Of a stretch of DNA of 5,092 bases, positions 1-5,092 are shown one piece after another. The translations under genes were made by a program, and so were the position numbers. This DNA comes from an uncultured Eubacterium sp. GTDB lineage: Bacteria; Bacillota_A; Clostridia; Lachnospirales; Lachnospiraceae. Within the stretch, counting starts at the first letter, position 1, and each line of letters begins with the position of its first letter. The notes below the pieces were generated by a model. The model did no database searches and was not told where the DNA came from. It worked only from the letters and a program-made list of their open reading frames with translations. The stretch spans positions 1-5,092 of the forward strand of contig CAQBGY010000279.1 in assembly GCA_948759685.1 (NCBI GenBank). The letters run 5' to 3'.

Positions 1-25
1 TCCCTACACGACGCTCTTCCGATCT
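1..25 (+). other. Illumina TruSeq adapter remnant (artefact)
   Basis: The window opens with bases that match the 3' end of the Illumina TruSeq universal/read-1 adapter, including the diagnostic ACGACGCTCTTCCGATCT just before base 26. This is untrimmed library sequence at a contig end, not genomic DNA. It contains no stop in the frame of the downstream gene (codons 2-25 read through), so an automatic gene caller could add about eight false residues to the partial methylase. Biological sequence begins at base 26. Confidence 0.97.
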
Positions 26-2107
26 GACCTCAAGAAGATTATCGGTCAGACGAAGGCCATGCCCAAGACCAATCAGGTGGACATCAACAATCAGGGACTG
101 ACGGACGAACAATACGAGGAATTGGAAGACCTTGAAAAGAAATCCAAGAAGAAGGGCAAGGACAAGCAACCCTTGACGGAGGAAGAAAAGCAACGTCTCG
201 CGGAACTGAAGAAGAAAAAGGAGAACCGCGAGGCCGCCATTTCCATTCTTAGGGGTATCTCCATCCGTATGCCATTGTTGATTTATGGCGCGGAACTACA
301 GGACGAATCACAGGAAATAACGATTGACAATTTCGCTTCGCTCATCGATCCGCAATCGTGGGAGGAATTCATGCCCAAGGGCGTGACCAGGCAGAAGTTC
401 AACAGCATCAAGAAATACTATGATCCGGAAATATTTTGTGCGGCAGGCAAGCGCATTCGTGTCATGGCTCGTGCTGCGGACAAACTGAGCGTGGAGGAAC
501 GCATTGAACGTATCACGGATATATTCAGCACGTTCCGCAATCCCGACAAAGAAACGGTGCTTACCCCTTGGCGTGTGGTGAATATGCACCTTGGGGATTG
601 TTTAGGCGGTTATAACTTTTTTGAAAAGGACTATGAAACCACCTTGTCCGACCCTCGTTTCATTGATCATGGCGAGGTGACCGCCAATGTGTTTGCGGAG
701 GACTCCCGTATTCTTGAAATCAACTCCAAGTCCGGCTTGTATCCTCTTTACATGGCGTACAGCATTTACCGCACACGGGTTAAGAACTCTTTGTTTTCGG
801 TGTCGAGCATAGAGGATGAACAGCGCATCTGGGATAAGGTAGTGGCAGAAAACATCTTTGTCATCTGCAAGACTCCGATGGCTAAGAGCATCACCAAACG
901 CACACTTATCGGTTTCCGCAAAGCGAAAGTGAACACCCGATACTTTGAGGACTTAATCAATCAAATCAAAAATAAACCGGAACATTTCATCAAGCAGGTA
1001 GAGAAATTTGTTTCCAATAGAACAGGTATAAAGAATATGAAATTCAATGCGATAGTGGGGAATCCACCATATCAAGATTTAAGAGCCTCCGAGAAAACGG
1101 TTTCTAATGCAGCTTTCGCTACTGCAATTTATCCTTATTTCTTCGACATAGCAAGAAAAGTAACCACAAGTTATGTCTCTTTGATAATGCCAAGCAGATG
1201 GATGACTAAAGTTGGGCAAGGTATATCAAGTGATTGGGTGGACGAACTTCTAAATTCTAACCGATTTGTATCTTTAACTGACTTTCTAACATCATCTTCT
1301 TGTTTTACTGGTGTTGAGATAAAAGGAGGTATTTGTTATTTCTTATTTGACAGAGATTTTGAAGGTAAATGTAGGTACAAATTATACGACCAGAATTTAA
1401 AAGCACACACATCTTGTACCTATTTGAATGGTTTGGGTGCAGGGATTGTAATACGCGATGCACAGGCAAACAGTATTGTTGCAAAAATTATGGAGATGGA
1501 AGGCAATTATTTTAATTCCTCTACTTTCCGTGATATGGTCAGCCCTAAACACTTTTTTGACAATGACAATTTATTGGGTTCTAATTGGACTGGCTTCATA
1601 TCTCAAGCCGATGATGATCATCCAATTAAACTATATGTTAATAAGAAACTTTCAGATGCTGGTTATGGCTGGATAAAACCATCTGAAGTTCCACGAAATA
1701 ATCAAGCTATCGCCTTGCATAAAGTTTTTATCCCTAAGGTAGGTGGTTCTGGTACAGATGCAATTGTTTTGGGACGCCCTTTCTATGGGGAACCTATGAG
1801 CGTTTGTTCCTACACATACTTAGTTGTTGGATACAATCAAGAATCTATGAGGCTTGATGTTTTTTCTTGTAATGCTATTATTAAGTACATCTATTCTCGT
1901 TTCTTTAGATATCTTGTTTCGATAAAAAAGAAAACACAAGACAATGCACGTGATGTATTCCAATTTGTTCCTCATCAAGATTTTACCTCAGAGAGCGATA
2001 TTGATTGGACAAAATCTGTTACTGACATAGACCAACAACTTTATACCAAATACCATTTGTCCAATGAAGAAATATCATTCATTGAGTCAATAATAAAACC
2101 GATGTAA
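26..2107 (+). CDS. Eco57I-type adenine-specific DNA methyltransferase, C-terminal part of a restriction-modification protein (5' partial)
   Basis: This protein probably transfers a methyl group from S-adenosylmethionine to adenine N6 in a specific DNA site. Numbering is from the ATG at 59. A charged Lys/Glu-rich linker spans about residues 20-58 and is followed by a conserved segment with LRGISIRMPLLIYGA. Methylase motif X is LTPWRVVNMH (T169-P170). The likely SAM-binding motif I variant is LEINSKSGLYPLY (about 219-231). The catalytic motif IV is NPPYQ (335-339), and IMPSRW (376-381) fits motif VI. GVEIKGGICYF (418-428) leads into the target-recognition region. The end is intact, with the family-typical VPHQDF (637-642) and IDQQLYTKY before TAA. 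The frame is open upstream of 59 (DLKKIIGQTKA reaches base 26), so the ATG at 59 is internal. The missing N-terminus in this family usually carries an SF2 helicase and often a nuclease, neither of which is visible here. The exact restriction type (IIG, or type I-like single polypeptide) cannot be decided. GC content falls sharply after about residue 300. Confidence 0.9.
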   Translation, partial: DLKKIIGQTKAMPKTNQVDINNQGLTDEQYEELEDLEKKSKKKGKDKQPLTEEEKQRLAELKKKKENREAAISILRGISIRMPLLIYGAELQDESQEITIDNFASLIDPQSWEEFMPKGVTRQKFNSIKKYYDPEIFCAAGKRIRVMARAADKLSVEERIERITDIFSTFRNPDKETVLTPWRVVNMHLGDCLGGYNFFEKDYETTLSDPRFIDHGEVTANVFAEDSRILEINSKSGLYPLYMAYSIYRTRVKNSLFSVSSIEDEQRIWDKVVAENIFVICKTPMAKSITKRTLIGFRKAKVNTRYFEDLINQIKNKPEHFIKQVEKFVSNRTGIKNMKFNAIVGNPPYQDLRASEKTVSNAAFATAIYPYFFDIARKVTTSYVSLIMPSRWMTKVGQGISSDWVDELLNSNRFVSLTDFLTSSSCFTGVEIKGGICYFLFDRDFEGKCRYKLYDQNLKAHTSCTYLNGLGAGIVIRDAQANSIVAKIMEMEGNYFNSSTFRDMVSPKHFFDNDNLLGSNWTGFISQADDDHPIKLYVNKKLSDAGYGWIKPSEVPRNNQAIALHKVFIPKVGGSGTDAIVLGRPFYGEPMSVCSYTYLVVGYNQESMRLDVFSCNAIIKYIYSRFFRYLVSIKKKTQDNARDVFQFVPHQDFTSESDIDWTKSVTDIDQQLYTKYHLSNEEISFIESIIKPM

Positions 2108-2174
2108 TGTCATCCAATGAAATTACAATATAAGCGACTTATTTTGTAAGGTTTTATTTATCTTGCACTATGTA
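2108..2174. other. convergent intergenic gap, no clear terminator
   Basis: This 67-bp AT-rich gap separates two stop codons that face each other: TAA of the methylase and TGA of the ATPase. The only secondary structure I find is an AT-only 8-bp inverted repeat, TTTTATTT at 2152-2159 and AAATAAAA at 2177-2184, with a 17-base loop, running into the end of the ATPase gene. It has no GC pairs and no following T-tract on either strand, so it is a poor intrinsic terminator. No small gene or promoter is evident. Confidence 0.6.
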
Positions 2175-3629
2175 TCAAATAAAATACGGATAACTTGTCG
2201 AACTCCTATTTGTTATTTTCTCAAGTTTCTTCATTAGATCTAATGTTATTGTAATTTCTTTTGAAGAAATAGCTGGTAGTGTTCCACATTGATCATGGGA
2301 CCCTTGATGTAAAATAACTTTTTGATAAGTACGAAGGTGCTGTACCGTCTCAGAAATCCATGGGAACATATTATTGTTATTATATTTTTGAAAAACATTA
2401 TTAATCCTTGATTTTAATTGCGATGCTGGACAGCAATTCGTTAAAGTGGAAATATTTTTAATTAGGTCAAAATGAGTTAAAATATTATTCCCTTCTACAT
2501 AACAATATAAGTTGCTATTATTCATACTTATTTTATCAATTAAATCAGAAGTTTCTTCTTGTATTCCAAGAATTAGAATCTTGCCAAACTCATGCAATAA
2601 ATTCTCAAATTTTTTACGCATAGCATTCACGGCATCTCCATTTGTGGGAAGAATAACTCCACCATGTTTTTTTAACAATTCATCAACCGTATCTTCATTA
2701 TCCACTGAATATGGTATATGATTCTCATCATACGTATACAACGATGAAAAAATCCAGTTTTCACATACGTTATTACTTGCAGCAAGATGTTTAATCATAT
2801 TATAGAATCCCACATTGTGTGTCATTACCAATAACTGATAATCATTACCTAATTTAATGATAATGCGGGCTAAAATAATACGATTTGCCAAATCAAGGCT
2901 TGACATTATATCATCCAATACAACGAAACGTTTGGTACCATCTTGTGTGGGTGGCAACAAGGTTAAGTAATTGATAAAGATTAAGATCTTGATTAAATTT
3001 TGATTTGATTCATTTAGTTTGCTATCAATATTTTCTGTGATAATGCCATCATGTATTCCTTTTATCCCAACGATACTTTCAACAGTTTCAACTCTTACGA
3101 CCTTAATGTTTTCTCTAAATTCTTCTTTAAGCATAGCATTAACTTCGCTTAAAACCAATTCAATTGCTACTGGTGAAAATAACTCTTCATATGAACTTAT
3201 ACCCTCAAAATGTGTCCTACTTATAATCTGTTTAATATCAATTTTAGAAGAAGGAACAAGTTGGGTTCTGTCCAGTACAGAAATATTGGCATTAGCTAAT
3301 ACTTCTGCGTTAATTGATGAAAATTTAAACCCATCAATTTCTATCTCAAATGATTCTGTAGACTTATCATGTAGATATTCCGTTAGCCAATCTCTTTTAG
3401 CTGCTTCTCGTTCTTCATCTACAATATTAGCACCTATCACTTCATTCTCAATAACATTTGCAAAAGAAACTAATCTGATAGCCTCAGAAATAGAAGTCTT
3501 GCCACCTCCATTTTCAGCATACAGCAAAAGATTTACTTCTTTTTCACCACCACCTTGGAGACTCTTATATAAACACAAATCTTTTAGAGATTTTATCCCC
3601 TTAAAATTTGATATTGTAATTCTTTTCAC
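2175..3629 (-). CDS. compact ABC/SMC-like (RecF/AAA_13-type) ATPase, probable defence-module ATPase
   Basis: The 484-residue protein starts MKRITISNFKGIKSL, the usual first strand of RecF/SMC-like ATPases. Walker A is AENGGGKT (38-45). Walker B is FVVLDD (235-240), followed by the D-loop SSLD (243-246). The H-loop histidine is H271 in VMTHN. The expected ABC signature before Walker B is degenerate: LNESNQ (205-210) instead of LSxGx. About 160 residues separate Walker A from that signature, so the long coiled coil of true SMC proteins is absent. The C-terminal part has an NAMRKKFENLL helix (335-345) and HQGSHD (441-446), a pattern seen near the end of many defence-associated AAA ATPases. No TOPRIM or other nuclease domain is evident. 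The start is GTG at 3629: an in-frame TAA lies only four codons upstream (3642-3644) and no ATG lies between. It overlaps the DUF262 gene by 29 bases and has no purine-rich ribosome site, which fits translational coupling. It probably hydrolyses ATP to sense or control the partner. PrrC/RloC- or PtuA-like relatives are possible, but the specific family is not settled. Confidence 0.85.
   Translation of the reverse strand: MKRITISNFKGIKSLKDLCLYKSLQGGGEKEVNLLLYAENGGGKTSISEAIRLVSFANVIENEVIGANIVDEEREAAKRDWLTEYLHDKSTESFEIEIDGFKFSSINAEVLANANISVLDRTQLVPSSKIDIKQIISRTHFEGISSYEELFSPVAIELVLSEVNAMLKEEFRENIKVVRVETVESIVGIKGIHDGIITENIDSKLNESNQNLIKILIFINYLTLLPPTQDGTKRFVVLDDIMSSLDLANRIILARIIIKLGNDYQLLVMTHNVGFYNMIKHLAASNNVCENWIFSSLYTYDENHIPYSVDNEDTVDELLKKHGGVILPTNGDAVNAMRKKFENLLHEFGKILILGIQEETSDLIDKISMNNSNLYCYVEGNNILTHFDLIKNISTLTNCCPASQLKSRINNVFQKYNNNNMFPWISETVQHLRTYQKVILHQGSHDQCGTLPAISSKEITITLDLMKKLEKITNRSSTSYPYFI
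3601..3629 (-). promoter_or_regulatory. 29-nt gene overlap with GTG start (translational coupling site)
   Basis: The GTG start of the ATPase (3627-3629) lies in a different frame inside the last codons of the DUF262 gene, whose TAA is at 3601-3603. The bases just upstream on the minus strand (aactcaatctgaaa before GTG) contain no Shine-Dalgarno-like run. Translation of the ATPase therefore probably depends on ribosomes finishing the upstream gene, which would keep the two products in linked amounts. The coupling is inferred from layout only. Confidence 0.6.
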
Positions 3630-5092
3630 TTTCAGATTGAGTTAAAAATTTTGTAAGAACAGTTTGCATATCATTCTTTCGATATGTAAAATCATTATAT
3701 GAATAATATGTTTTACCCTTTAGAATGCCAGAGACAGAAGTTAGACTGGATGAATTATATGCATGGCTTCTTTCTTGCAAAGATTTATAGCTTTTAGAAA
3801 AATCAATGATTGAGAAATTAGCCATACTTTCAATCTCCTTATCAATGTTGTCTTTCGGCCAATCAGGATGTGCTATGGTGTCATTTTGACGGACGATGCG
3901 TTCTACTCGTACAAGAGAATCGATAGGAAATTTCTTCCAGTTATTTTCAATAAGATAATGATAAAGCATAACTAATCCATTTCTTAGACGACGCCTTTCG
4001 TCAAAGAATTCTTCTGTAATTCCACTAGCTTGATATACTAATGGTCTATTATTCATTACCCGAGCATTTATATCAAAGATTTTATACTTTATATCCTGAG
4101 ATAGGTCATAGGTGTAACATATTTTTATGAGTATTTCTAAAAATCGTACAACCCCCTTTTCTTCCAGTTTATTATTTGATTCCATGATGGAATATATATA
4201 TACAACCATGGCAGATAAAGGAATGGCACTTGAATGCTCTTGTAAAACCTGATACAAAAGTGCCATCTTTACCGATGAACTCTTTAACGAGTCTATGCTT
4301 TCCAAAGTATCACCGATTAAATTTAATTCTGCCATAATACTTTTCCATTCCTTCGTCTTGAATGGAGAAATCTCATTTTTCAAAAAGAAATTTCTTAGAT
4401 TGGGTTCTGAAGTTGTCTGATTGTTCTTTGCCCGTATGATTCTTAAATAGTATCTAAATACATCATTTACAGGAACACTTAATTCTATACACTTTTGACT
4501 AAAGCACTTCCATTGGTCAATGAAAACATTACCTTCTTTCACGCTAGTAGCCATTTCATAAAGTTTTGCCTTTAAGATATCTGCATCAGCTAAGTCTAAC
4601 CCTCTATTATTAATTGTTTCAAAGATTGTTAGCGCACGGGATGTCGCCTCAGCCATATCTTTACCATCTAAAGCTATCGGCAATAAGTATATTCTGTCAA
4701 TAAAATATTTCCAAAATTCTGTCTGTTTGGTATTATCCAATCTGTCAAAATATTCTTGCATCCATTTATATATATATACAGCATTTGATTGGATTAGACC
4801 GAGTTTAGGTAGCCCTTTTGTTCTTGTTTTAAAATCTTCCTTATCCCAAACTAAGACTTCTTCGATACCAGACTGATCTGCTTCTTCGAAAACTAAAGAA
4901 TATATTTTGGAAAGAACCTTTTCATCTTCCCAATCTCTTATGGATAGCATTTCATCAAGTCGCGAAACATTTGTAAGAATTGCCAGAACTTTTAAGTACA
5001 TCCATAATGTCAAAATGCGCTGCTGTCCATCAATAATCTGGGGTTTTGATCTATCATCATTTCCGCGAGCAATTACGATATTACCGACAAAA
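3601..5092 (-). CDS. DUF262 (GmrSD N-terminal-type) protein with DUF1524/HNH-like C-terminus (5' partial)
   Basis: The reading frame is open to the window edge, giving 496 visible residues, so the gene is cut at its 5' end. The first visible stretch reads FVGNIVIARGNDD and then IIDGQQRILTLW. DGQQR (5017-5031) is the hallmark of DUF262, a ParB/sulfiredoxin-like fold linked to NTP binding and hydrolysis in GmrSD, BrxU and SspE. A second family motif, FETINNRGLDLADADILKA, lies at residues 157-175 counted from the window edge. The only start-like codon after DGQQR is a TTG at 5013, which would delete the hallmark and cannot be the true start. By comparison with relatives, roughly 50-60 N-terminal residues are missing. 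The C-terminal about 120 residues follow the DUF1524 layout: VERIVRQND where relatives have a (I/V)EHIxPQ motif, then HPDW, then SMANFSIIDF, and a final YNDFTYRKNDM helix. The expected catalytic histidine is replaced by arginine (CGC, 3898-3900), so nuclease activity is doubtful. It is the upstream member of a coupled pair with the ATPase. A role in defence against modified or foreign DNA is inferred from family and context. Confidence 0.88.
   Translation of the reverse strand, partial: FVGNIVIARGNDDRSKPQIIDGQQRILTLWMYLKVLAILTNVSRLDEMLSIRDWEDEKVLSKIYSLVFEEADQSGIEEVLVWDKEDFKTRTKGLPKLGLIQSNAVYIYKWMQEYFDRLDNTKQTEFWKYFIDRIYLLPIALDGKDMAEATSRALTIFETINNRGLDLADADILKAKLYEMATSVKEGNVFIDQWKCFSQKCIELSVPVNDVFRYYLRIIRAKNNQTTSEPNLRNFFLKNEISPFKTKEWKSIMAELNLIGDTLESIDSLKSSSVKMALLYQVLQEHSSAIPLSAMVVYIYSIMESNNKLEEKGVVRFLEILIKICYTYDLSQDIKYKIFDINARVMNNRPLVYQASGITEEFFDERRRLRNGLVMLYHYLIENNWKKFPIDSLVRVERIVRQNDTIAHPDWPKDNIDKEIESMANFSIIDFSKSYKSLQERSHAYNSSSLTSVSGILKGKTYYSYNDFTYRKNDMQTVLTKFLTQSESEKNYNIKF

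Noticed and set aside
308..589. Minus-strand open frame of 93 codons inside the methylase gene
   Set aside because: It is antisense to conserved methylase-family sequence, and its product resembles no known family. It is a shadow of the GC-richer part of the gene.
1458..1676. Plus-strand open frame of 72 codons in another frame of the methylase, with hydrophobic stretches
   Set aside because: It sits entirely within the methylase C-terminal coding region, which stays in frame with family motifs on both sides.
2152..2184. AT-only inverted repeat considered as a bidirectional terminator
   Set aside because: The stem has no GC pairs, the loop is 17 bases, and no T-tract follows on either strand.
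2490..2520. VEG (378-380) in the ATPase, resembling the start of a TOPRIM domain as in OLD/GajA nucleases
   Set aside because: No downstream DxD-type acidic pair or TOPRIM-like spacing follows, and the region fits the helical C-terminal part of AAA_13-like ATPases.
3019..3645. Plus-strand open frame of 208 codons opposite the ATPase gene
   Set aside because: It is wholly antisense to a gene with intact Walker motifs. Its translation is a Ser/Leu/Ile-rich low-complexity mix with no recognisable domain.
3711..3720. GKTY (residues 433-436 from the TTG at 5013) in the DUF262 protein considered as a P-loop
   Set aside because: It reads LKGKTYY without the preceding glycine pattern or a buried beta strand, so it is a chance match.
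4192..4202. Short AT dinucleotide tract, with a second at 4767-4778, considered as phase-variable repeats
   Set aside because: Only about five or six units each. Both encode Tyr-Ile-Tyr in the DUF262 protein and are within chance expectation in AT-rich coding DNA.

Overview
The window looks like the edge of a short-read metagenomic or draft-genome contig from a bacterium. The first 25 bases are not biological: they match the 3' end of the Illumina TruSeq read-1 adapter. The host is plausibly a member of the Bacteroidota. Support is weak: an AT-rich accessory region, no visible Shine-Dalgarno sequence before the only start codon that can be examined, and general family resemblance. No rRNA, tRNA or taxonomic marker is present.

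Layout. (1) Bases 26-2107, plus strand, hold the C-terminal part of a large Eco57I-type adenine-specific DNA methyltransferase polypeptide. In this family the methylase normally follows a helicase (and often a nuclease) in one chain. The reading frame is open back to the adapter, so the gene is cut at its 5' end, and the ATG at 59 is an internal methionine. (2) Bases 2108-2174 are a 67-bp convergent gap with no convincing terminator. (3) Bases 5092-3601, minus strand, hold a DUF262 (GmrSD N-terminal type) protein with a degenerate-looking DUF1524/HNH-like C-terminal region. It is cut by the window edge, and its hallmark DGQQR motif lies upstream of the first start-like codon. (4) Bases 3629-2175, minus strand, hold a compact ABC/SMC-like ATPase that starts at GTG inside the last 29 bases of the DUF262 gene. 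The two minus-strand genes therefore form a tightly coupled pair.

How they may work together. The methylase is probably part of a single-chain restriction-modification enzyme. The DUF262-ATPase pair converges on it and has the look of a two-gene anti-phage module: an ATPase sensor or regulator with a DUF262 NTPase/effector, broadly analogous to ATPase+HNH pairs such as Septu. I do not recognise this exact pair as a named system. A clear fall in GC content inside the methylase gene, around base 950-1020, continues into the minus-strand genes. This suggests that the target-recognition half of the methylase and the adjoining pair have a different recombination history from the upstream part of the gene.
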